Counted from the first letter of the stretch, positions 34,999 to 43,789 are shown. The stretch is DNA of 64,000 nucleotides from Pyxidicoccus trucidator (GCF_010894435.1 NZ_JAAIXZ010000025.1:99578-163577); one strand, 5' to 3'. The notes: a model not told the origin generated them from the letters alone. Made by a program: numbers and translations.

Positions 34999-35520
34999 TC
35001 AGCAGTCCCTGCCGCCGTTGACCTCCACCGTCATCACGAAGCGCGCCTGGTTGAAGACGAGCGCGTAGAAGTGGCCGGTGGTGCAGTAGTCCGGCGCCGT
35101 CGGGTAGCTCCAGCCGTACACCACCGCCGAGTAGCTCTCGCCGGTGTTGATGTACCGCTCGATGTCGTTGACCAGCGTGGTGCCCAGCGCCGCGCGGACC
35201 TGCGCGCGGGTGAGCGTGGCGCCGTACTGCCAGGGCAGCCGCGTGTCAGCCGCCACCTCGAGGGCGACGGCGGCGGCCTCCGTCACGCTCACCGGACCGG
35301 ATACGGGCTCGTTGATCTCCAGCGCATGCACCGCCACGCCCGCCTGCGCGGCGGTGGCGGCAAGCTGGGCGTCCAGCGCCGTCTCCACCAACTCGATGTA
35401 CGTCAGCGGCTGGGACGTGGTGGAGGTCGACTCGGGCTGAGGGGCGGGCTCGACGCCGGACCCACAGCCCATGAACATCGCGGTGGCCAGCACGAACGAC
35501 GGGAGGGCGAGACGCTTCAT
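34999..35520 (-). CDS. Lipoprotein of unknown function
   Basis: A 173-residue lipoprotein (lipobox FMGCGS). A Pro/Ser/Thr-rich linker is followed by helices (LVETALDAQLAATAAQAG) and a C-terminal beta segment ending FVMTVEVNGGRDC. Two further cysteines (C153 region, C173) may pair. No family recognised. The start ATG 35520 gives an ordinary signal peptide. Confidence 0.72.
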   Translation of the reverse strand: MKRLALPSFVLATAMFMGCGSGVEPAPQPESTSTTSQPLTYIELVETALDAQLAATAAQAGVAVHALEINEPVSGPVSVTEAAAVALEVAADTRLPWQYGATLTRAQVRAALGTTLVNDIERYINTGESYSAVVYGWSYPTAPDYCTTGHFYALVFNQARFVMTVEVNGGRDC

Positions 35521-35659
35521 GGACTTCCTCCGGGGGGACCGCCGGGCTTCGCTGCCCGACGGGAGAGTTCCGGAGGTATCCAACTCCCTGGGACCACCCA
35601 CGTCAAAATGCCATCAAGTTACGACAACAGGCCCATGGAAGGCTTCCACGGGGCTTGAG

Positions 35660-37825
35660 TCAGGAGGCCTCGGCGGCCTGGAGCTTCCGCCCACCCTGCA
35701 TCTGCGCCACGGTGACGGACTGGTTCCGGCCGTTGCGCTTGGAGTGGTACAGGCACTGGTCCGCGAGGTCGATGAGCTGCTGCTTCTCCAGGCCGTTGTC
35801 GGGGAAGGTGGCGATGCCCAGCGACATGGTGATTCGCAGCGGGCCCATCTCGGTCTGGAAGACCTCGGCCTTCACGGCCTCGCGGATGCGCTCGGAGATG
35901 GTGTAGGCGCCCTTGGAGTCCGTCTCCGGCATGACGATGACGAACTCCTCGCCGCCGTAGCGGGCCACCACGTCGGTGTCGCGGGCCATCGTCTTGATGA
36001 TGCGCGCCACGCCCTTGAGCACCTGGTCGCCCGTGGGGTGGCCGTAGGTGTCGTTGACGCTCTTGAAGTGGTCCACGTCGGTGAGGATGATCGAGCACTT
36101 GCGCTGGTAGCGCCGCGCCTGCGCGAGGACCTCGTCCGCCTTCGCCTGGAAGGTGCGGTGGTTGAACAGGCCGGTGAGGCCGTCCGTGGTGGCCATCCGC
36201 TCCATCTGCTCGTAGAGCTGTGCGCGCAGCACCGCCTGGGCGGCCTGGATGGCGATGACCTCGATCATCCGCAGCACGTCCTGCTCGAACGCGGCCTTCT
36301 TGCGCGAGCCCGCCACGAGCGTGCCGAGGATGCGGTCCCCCGCCACCAGCGGGAAGATCTTCAGCGCGCCCAGGCCGCGAATCTGCGTCTCGTCGTCGAA
36401 GATGATCTGCCGGTCCATCGCCTTGATGTCGCGGCCCGGCAGCGGCGCCCCGTAGCGCACCACGTTGGCGACCAGCCCGTTGTTGTCGGGGAACGACTGG
36501 CCCTCCAGCGCCTGCCCCTGCGCCGTCACGCCCGACATCCGCACCACGCGGTGCATCCGCTTGCCTTCCACCTCGGACACCAGCGTCACCGCGCAGAAGT
36601 CCAGCCCCGCCAGGTGCCGGGTGCTCTCCAGCACGGCCACGAAGACCTGGTCCGGGCTGCCCGCGCGGTTCAGCTCTTCAATCGCGCGGAAGAACCGGTC
36701 CTTCTCGTCACGCGTCTTGCGGATGTAGCTCATCACCCGCTCCACCTCGATGGAGCGCAGCACCTCGCCGGCGATGATGGACAGCAGCTTCTCGTCCTGG
36801 TCGCTGAAGGGCTCGTTGGCCATGCGGTCCGCCACCAGCACGCCGCGCACCAGCCCGCTGCCCTCGAGGATGGGGACGGCGAGCAGGGCCTGCACCGTGG
36901 GCCCGCCGCCGTCGTAGTGCGTCACGCCCTTGAGCCCCTGCGGCGAGTTCATCCGCACCGGCGCCCGGCGCTTCAGCACTCCGCCGATGATGCCCTCACC
37001 CGCGTTGAAGCGCTCGCGCTGCACGCGCTCGGAGCCCGAGCGGCAGTCGTACAGCTTCAGGCTCCGGTCATCCGACGTGAGCAGGAACGCAGCGCAGGTG
37101 TGGGTGCGCAGGCCCGTCTCGGCAATCTCCAGCGCCGCGTGCACCGCGCCCTCGATTTCCTTCACCGAGGCGACCAGCCACTTCTCGTCGCTGCTCATCC
37201 CGCTGAAGCTGTCCTGCGTCCCGGAGGACACCAGCCGGAAGGTGCGCGCGCGCTCCTCCACCTCGCGGATGCGCTTCTGCACCGCGTCGCTCTCCGCCCG
37301 GCGCGCCGCGGCCATCCGCGCCGCCAGCACCAGGTGGTAGAGCCCGGAGAACAGCGCCAGGAAGGCCGCGTGCGTGAGGAAGCCGGACACGTTGGGCACG
37401 GGGCCCGCGAGCGTCACCAGCGCGTCGAACACCAGCGCCACGCCCAGCAGCGTCAGCCCCGCGTTGCGCGGCAGGAAGGCCACCAGGAACGCCATCAACA
37501 GATACACGAGGGGGAACAGCTCCCCGCCGCCAATGGCCACGACGATGAAGGCCGCGGCGATGAGCCCGCCGCCCAGCTCCAGGTCGTCACGCAGGTCGAT
37601 GACCGCGCCCACCGCGCCCCGCATGGCGCGGTGCCAGGCGGCCACGGCGATGCCCACCAGCAGGAAGCCCACCAGGGCCGCCTCGAACCACTCCAGCGTG
37701 TGGAGCCCTCGGAAGCCTCCGCGTGCCAGGTGGATGAACGTGGCCAGCGCGGCGGCGGCCGGAATGGCCCTCACCGAGTGACGCAGCAACCTTCCGGGAG
37801 ACGGAAACGAGGTCAGCGACGTCAT
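35660..37825 (-). CDS. dmxA: Membrane diguanylate cyclase with two GAF domains (DmxA-like)
   Basis: A 721-residue c-di-GMP synthase. About six N-terminal membrane helices (to about residue 165) are followed by two GAF domains (about 200-350 and 390-550) and a GGDEF domain whose signature is GGEEF at 624-628. An RxxD inhibitory site (RDTD, 615-618) lies five residues upstream, so product feedback is likely. The layout matches M. xanthus DmxA, which acts at the division site; the gene overlaps an FtsB-like gene by ATGA, in keeping with that. Assignment to DmxA rests on architecture and context, not an alignment. Confidence 0.9.
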   Translation of the reverse strand: MTSLTSFPSPGRLLRHSVRAIPAAAALATFIHLARGGFRGLHTLEWFEAALVGFLLVGIAVAAWHRAMRGAVGAVIDLRDDLELGGGLIAAAFIVVAIGGGELFPLVYLLMAFLVAFLPRNAGLTLLGVALVFDALVTLAGPVPNVSGFLTHAAFLALFSGLYHLVLAARMAAARRAESDAVQKRIREVEERARTFRLVSSGTQDSFSGMSSDEKWLVASVKEIEGAVHAALEIAETGLRTHTCAAFLLTSDDRSLKLYDCRSGSERVQRERFNAGEGIIGGVLKRRAPVRMNSPQGLKGVTHYDGGGPTVQALLAVPILEGSGLVRGVLVADRMANEPFSDQDEKLLSIIAGEVLRSIEVERVMSYIRKTRDEKDRFFRAIEELNRAGSPDQVFVAVLESTRHLAGLDFCAVTLVSEVEGKRMHRVVRMSGVTAQGQALEGQSFPDNNGLVANVVRYGAPLPGRDIKAMDRQIIFDDETQIRGLGALKIFPLVAGDRILGTLVAGSRKKAAFEQDVLRMIEVIAIQAAQAVLRAQLYEQMERMATTDGLTGLFNHRTFQAKADEVLAQARRYQRKCSIILTDVDHFKSVNDTYGHPTGDQVLKGVARIIKTMARDTDVVARYGGEEFVIVMPETDSKGAYTISERIREAVKAEVFQTEMGPLRITMSLGIATFPDNGLEKQQLIDLADQCLYHSKRNGRNQSVTVAQMQGGRKLQAAEAS

Positions 37826-38103
37826 GGGGACTCCAGGTGGAAGACAATCTCTCCCGGCTTCACGTAGCCCAGCTCCTCGCGCACGGCCCGCTCCAGCGCC
37901 GCCGGGTCCTTGCGCAGGGCGTTGATTTCCTGCCGCAGGGCCTCGTTCTGCTCGGCCAGCCCGCGGTTGCGCTCCTGCAGCGAGTCCACGTCCTGACGCA
38001 GCGAGAGGTAGCGCCGGAAGCCCTTGGCATCCGCCACCGACAGCAGGCTCAAGGCCCCCGCCACACCCACCGCCACCACCAGGAACTTTCGCCTCGCCGT
38101 CAT
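37822..38103 (-). CDS. ftsB: FtsB/DivIC-like septum-formation protein
   Basis: A 93-residue bitopic protein. One N-terminal membrane segment (FLVVAVGVAGALSLLSVA) is followed by a coiled coil (LRQDVDSLQERNRGLAEQNEALRQEINALRK read in parts) and ends EELGYVKPGEIVFHLE, the typical FtsB/DivIC tail. It should bridge FtsQ/FtsL at the septum. Start 38103 avoids an Arg-rich extension. Its stop overlaps the diguanylate cyclase start (ATGA). Confidence 0.85.
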   Translation of the reverse strand: MTARRKFLVVAVGVAGALSLLSVADAKGFRRYLSLRQDVDSLQERNRGLAEQNEALRQEINALRKDPAALERAVREELGYVKPGEIVFHLESP

Positions 38104-38211
38104 GAACGCGCCGAAGGTACCAGTGACCCCCTGCCCCGCAAGAAAACCGCTCCAGGCATGTAGCACCCGCGAGTGCACGCACCGCGGGCGCCCCACGGCG
38201 GCGCCGCGTCG

Positions 38212-38730
38212 TCAGTCCTCGGTGAGCAGCTTCTCGATGGCCTTCGCCACGTCGGTGTGCCCTTCCACGCCCTGCCACCCGGCCACGGCACGGCCACGGC
38301 GGTCCAGCAGGACGGTGGTGGGCAGCGCGCGGATATGGCCGAAGGCGGTCTGCCCCTCGCGCATGAAGTCATCCGCCACCAGCACCGGGTAGCGGAGCGC
38401 GTAGTGGTCCGCGAAGGGCTGGAGCACCTTCGCGCCCTCCAGGTCCATGCCCACCGACACCACCTGGAAGCCCCGCGCGCCATAGTCGCGCTGCAGCGCC
38501 TCCAGCGTGGGCATCTCCGCGAGGCACGGGAAGCACCAGGTCGCGAAGAAGGAGACCAGCACCACCTTGCCGTTCAGCGCGCGCGCCTCGTGCCGGGTGG
38601 GCCCCACCGAGGGCAGGGCCAGCGCCTGGAGGAAGGCCGGCCCCACATCCACCGGCTTCGTGCCCCGGCAGCCGGCCAGCCCCACCACCAGCAGGGCCGC
38701 ACACACCCACGCACGGGCGACCGACTTCAT
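38212..38730 (-). CDS. TlpA-like thioredoxin lipoprotein
   Basis: A 172-residue envelope thioredoxin. The lipobox LAGC (Cys21) is followed by a thioredoxin fold with CFPC at 66-69 in VSFFATWCFPC, and the cis-Pro segment LPTTVLLD. It should reduce disulfides in the periplasm, for example during cytochrome c assembly. The start overlaps the Fur stop (ATGA). Confidence 0.9.
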   Translation of the reverse strand: MKSVARAWVCAALLVVGLAGCRGTKPVDVGPAFLQALALPSVGPTRHEARALNGKVVLVSFFATWCFPCLAEMPTLEALQRDYGARGFQVVSVGMDLEGAKVLQPFADHYALRYPVLVADDFMREGQTAFGHIRALPTTVLLDRRGRAVAGWQGVEGHTDVAKAIEKLLTED

Positions 38731-39215
38731 GCCGCCGTCGGGGCCGCGCCCGCGGCGCGCTGGCAGTCCTTGCACAGCCCGTACAGCTCCATCTTGTGCG
38801 ACGTCACCTTGAAGCCGTGCTTGCGGGCCACCGCGTCCTGCATCGCCTCGATCCGGTCATTCTCGAACTCGACGATGGTGCCGCACCGCGTGCAGATGAG
38901 GTGGTCGTGGTGCTCCCGCCCCGCCGCCGCTTCGTAGCGCGTCTGCCCGTCGCCGAAGTTGCGCGCGTGGGCCAGGCCGCACTCGTTGAGCAGCTTCATG
39001 GTCCGGTACACGGTGGCCACGGACACCTTGGTGTCCTGTTCGCGCACCTTGTTCCACAGCTCCTCCACCGACAGGTGCCCCCCCATGGCGAAGAAGGTGT
39101 CGATGATGAGGCTGCGCTGGCGAGTGCTCTTCAGCCCGTGCTGGGCCATGTAGCGGGCGAGCACCTCGTCCTTCGACTCCTCCGGCTCATGACTGTGGCT
39201 GTGGCTGTGGCTCAT
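38727..39215 (-). CDS. Fur-family metalloregulator
   Basis: A 162-residue Fur/Zur/PerR-type repressor. An N-terminal His-rich tail (HSHSHSH) precedes the winged helix (LKSTRQRSLIIDTFF, VSVATVYRTMKLLNE). HHDH at 102-105 and two zinc pairs CTRC (108/111) and CKDC (148/151) are intact. The regulated metal cannot be decided. It is coupled to a TlpA-like gene by an ATGA overlap. Confidence 0.93.
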   Translation of the reverse strand: MSHSHSHSHEPEESKDEVLARYMAQHGLKSTRQRSLIIDTFFAMGGHLSVEELWNKVREQDTKVSVATVYRTMKLLNECGLAHARNFGDGQTRYEAAAGREHHDHLICTRCGTIVEFENDRIEAMQDAVARKHGFKVTSHKMELYGLCKDCQRAAGAAPTAA

Positions 39216-39600
39216 GTCGGTTCCTTCGAACGCCCCGCGGGTCCGCGCCTGCATCCTGCTCCCTCGGTAGGGGGCCGGACCTGCCCGGCCCTCCGCTCCT
39301 GTTGTAACCGCTCTGGGAGGCGACCGCGACCCGCCATCCCCCCTGTTTCATCCCACGCCGAAGAAACCGCCACTGACGACTGTTGGTCTCCGAACGTGGG
39401 GGGCAGATATCCTCACCCGCGCCGGCTCGCAACGTCCGGCAAGCGGCGACATGGAGGTCCACGCCCCCGTTCGCCCACCTTGCCGGCTTGCACCCGCCGC
39501 TGGCTGTTTAGATTGGAGTCGGACTGGCTCATTGACACCTGTCTGGCGGCGAAGATAGAGGCATCCGCCCTCGTAAACGAGCAATTTTCGGCGACTTTCC
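39216..39600. other. 385-base intergenic region between divergent genes
   Basis: This gap separates the fur start from the next rightward gene. I find no gene, RNA or repeat in it. A TTGACA hexamer lies near its right end. Confidence 0.5.
39532..39560 (+). promoter_or_regulatory. Possible sigma-70 promoter
   Basis: A perfect -35 TTGACA at 39532-39537 stands 16 to 17 bases before a weak -10-like GATAGA, about 35 bases before the next ATG. The -10 match is poor. Confidence 0.3.
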
Positions 39601-40839
39601 ATGACCAGCCCCTGGCAGAGAAGACGACAGCCCGACGATGTCCCCACCCCCGTGGCGGTCGCCGTCTCGGATTTCTGCAGGCGAGCGAAGTCGCCGGCGC
39701 CGGCTCCGGAGGTGCGCGAAGCGCTCGCCCTCCTGGCCGAGGACGATGATTTCCGCGTGCGGACCCTCACGGACGGAGAGCCCGAGGCGTCCCCGCTGGG
39801 GCCCTTCGCCGTGGTGGACATCCTCCGCGGCACGGCCCCTTCCCTGGCCGCCCAGCGGCAGGCCTGCGGCTTCTATGACGTCGCTCGGGAGCTGGCGTAC
39901 GTGCGTGAGGAGAAGACGCCTCCGCCCGCCCCCGTGTCCGACATCCCCACCTTCGCCACGCCGCCCAGGGCCTCCCCGGGCGCCGAAGAAGGCGACGGCA
40001 AGGCCGGCAGGAAGGCGACCAAGGCCGAGAAGGCGGAGGCCGCCGTCCAGGAGCGCATCACCCCGCGCAAGCGCGCCACCCCCGAGACGGAGGCCGACGC
40101 GGCCGAGGCCCTGCCCCCCGAGGGAGACGAGGACCTGGGCTTCCTGCGACGCGATCTCCCCCGCCCCCGGGGCCGCTTCACCCGTGTGGAGGCGCCCCGG
40201 GCGTCCTTCATGGAGCTGACGCGCCTGAGCAGCAAGCCGGCCGTGGAGGGCGCGCTGGAGGGCGCCGAGCACCGCTTCGCGCTCCTGCGCAACCTGTCGC
40301 AGCGCTACAACGGCTCGCGCGGCGAGCTGACGCTGGTGGACGTGGAGAACGTGCTCCGCGACCACGGGCTGCTGGAGGCCTTCACGGACAAGGAGCGCCA
40401 GCAGGTCATCGCGGCGTACTCCGACCAGCGCGGGGCCGCCGGCCGCGTGGCCTGGACCCTGGGGCTGAGCCCCTCGGAGCTGCAGCGGCTCGTCTCGGTG
40501 CTCGCCGTGGGCGACGAGGTCGAGGCCCTGCGCGAGCGCTTCCGCCGCGAGGCCCTGGCCACCTCGCACCTGACGCACCGGTTGGACCTGCTCGGCCGCG
40601 AGAAGTACCTCGCGGACCTGGGCATCCAGCGCCGGTTCGCGGACGCACTCCGCAAGGAGCTGGAGAAGCTGGTGGCGGACGAGCTGCCAGAGGCCACCGA
40701 ACTGCACGGGCTGGCGGATGCCGTGGGCCGCAAGCACGGCGCTCCCGCCGAGCTCGTCTTCCGCGCCTTCGAGCGCTTGGGTCTGGCGGACGGGCTGCGC
40801 AAGCAGCTCCTCGCTGGCGCCCCTCATTCAACAACCTGA
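39601..40839 (+). CDS. Hypothetical protein, helical
   Basis: A 412-residue soluble protein with no signal peptide. An N-terminal part (VAVAVSDFCRRAKSP to YVREEK) precedes a disordered Lys/Pro/Glu-rich linker, and a helical C-terminal half includes YNGSRGELTLVDVENVLRDHGL, TLGLSPSELQRLV and a late LADAVGRKHGAPAELVFRAFE. A turn near 220-280 resembles a helix-turn-helix. I do not recognise a family. It precedes the FmdB-like gene by 16 bases, so co-transcription is likely. Confidence 0.75.
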   Translation: MTSPWQRRRQPDDVPTPVAVAVSDFCRRAKSPAPAPEVREALALLAEDDDFRVRTLTDGEPEASPLGPFAVVDILRGTAPSLAAQRQACGFYDVARELAYVREEKTPPPAPVSDIPTFATPPRASPGAEEGDGKAGRKATKAEKAEAAVQERITPRKRATPETEADAAEALPPEGDEDLGFLRRDLPRPRGRFTRVEAPRASFMELTRLSSKPAVEGALEGAEHRFALLRNLSQRYNGSRGELTLVDVENVLRDHGLLEAFTDKERQQVIAAYSDQRGAAGRVAWTLGLSPSELQRLVSVLAVGDEVEALRERFRREALATSHLTHRLDLLGREKYLADLGIQRRFADALRKELEKLVADELPEATELHGLADAVGRKHGAPAELVFRAFERLGLADGLRKQLLAGAPHSTT

Positions 40840-40855
40840 CGAGGCACTGAGAACC

Positions 40856-41206
40856 ATGCCCATCTACGAATACGCCTGCCAGAGCTGTGGAAAGACCATC
40901 GACGTGCTGCAGAAGATCTCGGACCCGACTCCGGCCGCCTGCACCGAGTGCGGCGCCGAGGGCTCCCTGTCCAAGGTCGTCAGCCGCTCCAGCTTCGTCC
41001 TGAAGGGCGGCGGCTGGTACTCGGACCTGTACAGCTCGACGAAGAAGGACGGCGGCTCCTCCAGCGACTCCTCCTCGTCCAGCAGCAGCAGCTCGTCGTC
41101 TTCGAGCAGCTCGTCGACGTCGTCTGCGAGCAGCACCTCGTCCTCGACCAGCACCCCGGCCAGCACCCCCGCGCCCGCCGCGGCGGCGTCTGGCGACAAG
41201 AAGTAG
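40856..41206 (+). CDS. FmdB-like zinc-ribbon protein with poly-Ser tail
   Basis: A 116-residue protein. The FmdB zinc ribbon (MPIYEYACQSCG, CxxC at 8/11 and 29/32) occupies the first 45 residues, followed by KVVSRSSFVLKGGGWYSDLY. Residues 68-101 are almost all Ser (with a few Thr/Ala/Asp) and a Thr/Pro/Ala tail follows. The zinc-ribbon family is common but its function is poorly known. Starts 16 bases after the preceding gene. Confidence 0.88.
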   Translation: MPIYEYACQSCGKTIDVLQKISDPTPAACTECGAEGSLSKVVSRSSFVLKGGGWYSDLYSSTKKDGGSSSDSSSSSSSSSSSSSSSSTSSASSTSSSTSTPASTPAPAAAASGDKK

Positions 41207-41256
41207 GGCGGCGGAAAATTCGCCCGGGGCACGGGAGCGGCGCACACTTGCGTCCC

Positions 41257-41460
41257 GTGCCCTTTCCTCCCTCCAAGCGTCCTCCCCGCCACTGCGCGCT
41301 GTGCGGCCATCCGGAGCTGACGGACTCGCGCGGGCTCGGCCGGTTCCTGCTCGTCGCGGACCCGCTCGGCCGGGGCCCCGTGTGCCCTCCCCAGCGAGGG
41401 TGCCGTGGTGGCAAGCAGGAGGCGCACGCCGCTCCGCCGCTGACGCAGGCCGCCCGCTGA
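41257..41460 (+). CDS. Small zinc-binding-like protein
   Basis: A 67-residue reading frame from GTG 41257. It has RHCALCGHPELTD and later RGPVCPPQRGCRGGKQ, giving a CxxC pair plus two more Cys, consistent with a small zinc ribbon. GC-rich DNA often keeps such frames open, so this is tentative. It lies 50 bases after the FmdB-like gene. Confidence 0.45.
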   Translation: MPFPPSKRPPRHCALCGHPELTDSRGLGRFLLVADPLGRGPVCPPQRGCRGGKQEAHAAPPLTQAAR

Positions 41461-41502
41461 GCTAAGCAGGTTTCCTCCCGCGCCCTGTCCCGCGGAGGTG
41501 CC

Positions 41503-42252
41503 ATGCCGCTCAACCGACTCCGACTCCCCTCCCTCGCCGTCCTCTTCCTCGCCGCGCTCGCCTCGGGCTGTGGCTCCCACACCCGGATGCCCCCCGAGGC
41601 CCGGGCCTCCCTCGACCGCACCCTCACCGGCCCCGAGGCGGTGCAGTACCTGCGCCTCTCCGCCAACGTCACGCCGTTCTTCGGTGATGCCTCCAAGCGC
41701 CTCCTCACGCCGTACGCGCCCGAGGACGTGCGCCTGCTGGACGACACGAAAGGTAAGCCCATCAGCCCCGGCGCCGTGGAGCGGATCATCCCCGCCGGCA
41801 CGAAGCTGCGGATCACGAAGGTGGAGTTCCCCACCTCGTGGGTGGTGGCCGAGCGCGTCCTCTACACCCCGCGCACCTGGCCCTGGGTGTACCTCACCGA
41901 GGAGGGCGCCCCCGCCGGGCCCCCGCTGGTGCTGGTGCTGCCTCCCAACCTGGAGCGCCCGGAGGACTTCCGCACCGAGCTGGAGAAGTACCTCGCGCCC
42001 CGTGAGCTGACGGCCCAACTGGACGCCCTGCCCCCCGCGGTGAAGGACGCCGTCCGCGAGAAGCGGCTGGTGGCCAACATGCCCCTGGACGCCGTGCGCA
42101 TGGCCTGGGGCCCGCCGGAGCAGGTGCGCCGCACGCTTGAGGGCACGGCGAAGAACGAGGAGTGGACGTACCCGGCGGGCCGCCGCAAGGCTTTCCTCAC
42201 CGACGGCCGGCTCACCCGCGCCGAGGAGGCCGGGAAGCCGCTGCTGCCGTGA
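41503..42252 (+). CDS. Lipoprotein of unknown function
   Basis: A 249-residue lipoprotein (lipobox ASGCGS). A beta-rich segment (VERIIPAGTKLRITKVEF) and a Pro-rich middle precede a C-terminal MPLDAVRMAWGPPEQVRRTLEG, reminiscent of SmpA/OmlA-type lipoproteins where M-x-x-x-V-x-x-x-W-G-x-P is recurrent. The resemblance is weak. Start ATG 41503. Confidence 0.75.
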   Translation: MPLNRLRLPSLAVLFLAALASGCGSHTRMPPEARASLDRTLTGPEAVQYLRLSANVTPFFGDASKRLLTPYAPEDVRLLDDTKGKPISPGAVERIIPAGTKLRITKVEFPTSWVVAERVLYTPRTWPWVYLTEEGAPAGPPLVLVLPPNLERPEDFRTELEKYLAPRELTAQLDALPPAVKDAVREKRLVANMPLDAVRMAWGPPEQVRRTLEGTAKNEEWTYPAGRRKAFLTDGRLTRAEEAGKPLLP

Positions 42253-42270
42253 GGCTCCGGGCGGAGGTGC

Positions 42271-43008
42271 CTACTGCCGGCGACGGCGCTTGCCGCCCCG
42301 GCCACCGCCTCCGCCCCCGCCGCCCGACTTGCGCGCGGCCTGGGCCTCTCCGGGCCGGGTGAGGCGCGGCAGCTCGCCGGCCATGACGGGCCAGTACTCG
42401 CCCTTGAGCAGCTCGGCCACCAGCTCCGCCTGCGTCTTGATGTCGCGCTTGAAGAAGGTGGCCCCGCGGCCCACCTCGTCCAGCGAGCCCCGCGCGTCGC
42501 TGCCCCCGACGCACGGGAGCTTCAGCGCCTCGGCGGCCTCCACGGCCAGGTCGTTGGACGTCTGCTTCACCCGGGCGTTGTAGCCCTCCACCGCGCTCAG
42601 GATGTTGAGCGTGCGGATGAAGTCCATGGCCGGGTTCTGCGAGTCCCTGTCATACGGCCGCGCCGCGATGATGGCGGCGCCCAGCGACTTCACCTTGGGC
42701 AGGCACTCCGCGGCGCTCCACGGCTTCTCGCGGTTGCTGCCCCACAGCTGCACCGGCTCCGGGGCCAGCTCCGGCTTCGGGAAGAAGCACAGGTACTGGC
42801 CACGGTCCGTCACCAGCTCCAACCCGACGAAGACCTTCAGCTTCGACTTCGCTCCCAGGTCGAACAGCTCGTCACAGCCGTCCTGGGTGTTCGTCTCGGT
42901 GAAGGCCACCCCGTCCAGGCCGAACAGCGCGGCCCGCTCCAGCACGGCGCGAGGATCCAAATCGCAACCCTTGGAGAGGTAGGAATGGGCGTGCAGGTCG
43001 ATGAGCAT
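42271..43008 (-). CDS. PHP-domain phosphoesterase
   Basis: A 245-residue metal-dependent phosphoesterase. HAHSYLSKGCD near the N-terminus (LIDLHAHSYLSKG) supplies the first PHP ligands; VAFTETN and GLELVTDRG, IAARPYDRD and GGSDARG follow in family order. The tail is Gly/Arg-rich. Likely acts on a phosphorylated small molecule or nucleic acid. Confidence 0.88.
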   Translation of the reverse strand: MLIDLHAHSYLSKGCDLDPRAVLERAALFGLDGVAFTETNTQDGCDELFDLGAKSKLKVFVGLELVTDRGQYLCFFPKPELAPEPVQLWGSNREKPWSAAECLPKVKSLGAAIIAARPYDRDSQNPAMDFIRTLNILSAVEGYNARVKQTSNDLAVEAAEALKLPCVGGSDARGSLDEVGRGATFFKRDIKTQAELVAELLKGEYWPVMAGELPRLTRPGEAQAARKSGGGGGGGGRGGKRRRRQ

Positions 43009-43071
43009 GGGCGCCGCTCCCTAACAGGCCACCCCCGGGCCTGTCGAGCCTGCCGCGCCCGCTGCTGACCG

Positions 43072-43341
43072 TCAGGCGAAAGCGTAGGACTGGAAGGTGC
43101 CCTGCCTGGCCTGCGTGTTCTTCTCCTCGTACGTGCGGATGAGGTACCCCATCAGCATCAGCGAGGACGTGTTCTCCAGCACCCGCGCCGGGTCCTTGGA
43201 GATAAGATTCGCGCTGTAGTTCAGGAAGAACTGGGCCAGCTCCTCGCCCGCTTCCTTGACGATCAGCGCGTTGAGCGCAGTGGGCTCCATCGTCCGGATC
43301 GTATTGATGAAGTCTACCGCGAGGTCCTTCTTGGTCTTCAT
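43072..43341 (-). CDS. Small conserved-looking helical protein
   Basis: An 89-residue protein beginning MKTKKDLAVDFINTIR and containing LIVKEAGEELAQFFLNY. It is soluble and helical; I do not recognise it. Start 43341 is the only plausible ATG. It faces the next small gene across a 235-base divergent gap. Confidence 0.65.
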   Translation of the reverse strand: MKTKKDLAVDFINTIRTMEPTALNALIVKEAGEELAQFFLNYSANLISKDPARVLENTSSLMLMGYLIRTYEEKNTQARQGTFQSYAFA

Positions 43342-43503
43342 GTCCACGGGCCTTCCCCCTTCCCCAACCGCCGCCTCACTCGCGGCCCCCTGCCCCGAGC
43401 GCCCCAACCACCAGGTGCGACTTGGACAATCTAGGCATGCCCCCCGCCCTGCAAACCCCCGCCTCCGGGGGATCAACCTCCGAGCCTCGGGGAAGCCGGG
43501 TTT

Positions 43504-43533
43504 TTGACACCTCTGGAAATCACGTGCCATAAC
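43504..43533 (+). promoter_or_regulatory. Probable sigma-70 promoter
   Basis: TTGACA at 43504-43509 stands 18 bases before CATAAC (43528-43533, four matches to TATAAT). A short 5' leader of about 40 bases would reach ATG 43577. Confidence 0.45.
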
Positions 43534-43576
43534 CCCCTATTGTCCTTTGTCAGTACCGCACAAGGAGTGGCAGGCG

Positions 43577-43789
43577 ATGTTCACGGGCGTGAAGGTCTTC
43601 TCCGCCACCAAGGCGAAGGAGCGCGAGGAGCTGGGTGAGAACGTCACCCGTTGGCTGAAGAGCAACGCGGATCTGGAGATTGTGGACCGCGTCGTCTGTC
43701 AGTCATCCGACAACGAATTCCACTGCTACACCCTCGTGCTCTTCTACAAGCACGGGAAGAGCCAGCAGCCGCAACCGTCGCAGCCGTAG
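43577..43789 (+). CDS. Small hypothetical protein, 70 aa
   Basis: A 70-residue protein beginning MFTGVKVFSATKAKEREELGENV and with VVCQSSDNEFHCYTLVLFYK in the middle. AAGGAG precedes ATG 43577 by ten bases, which I prefer to an upstream TTG. Family unknown. The tail is Gln/Pro-rich. Confidence 0.7.
   Translation: MFTGVKVFSATKAKEREELGENVTRWLKSNADLEIVDRVVCQSSDNEFHCYTLVLFYKHGKSQQPQPSQP

Noticed and set aside
36930..37340. A plus-strand frame opposite the diguanylate cyclase
   Set aside because: Arg/Ser-rich and antisense to a strongly conserved enzyme.
35660..38278. A longer 872-codon version of the diguanylate cyclase
   Set aside because: It would run across the FtsB-like gene; the ATGA overlap marks the true start.
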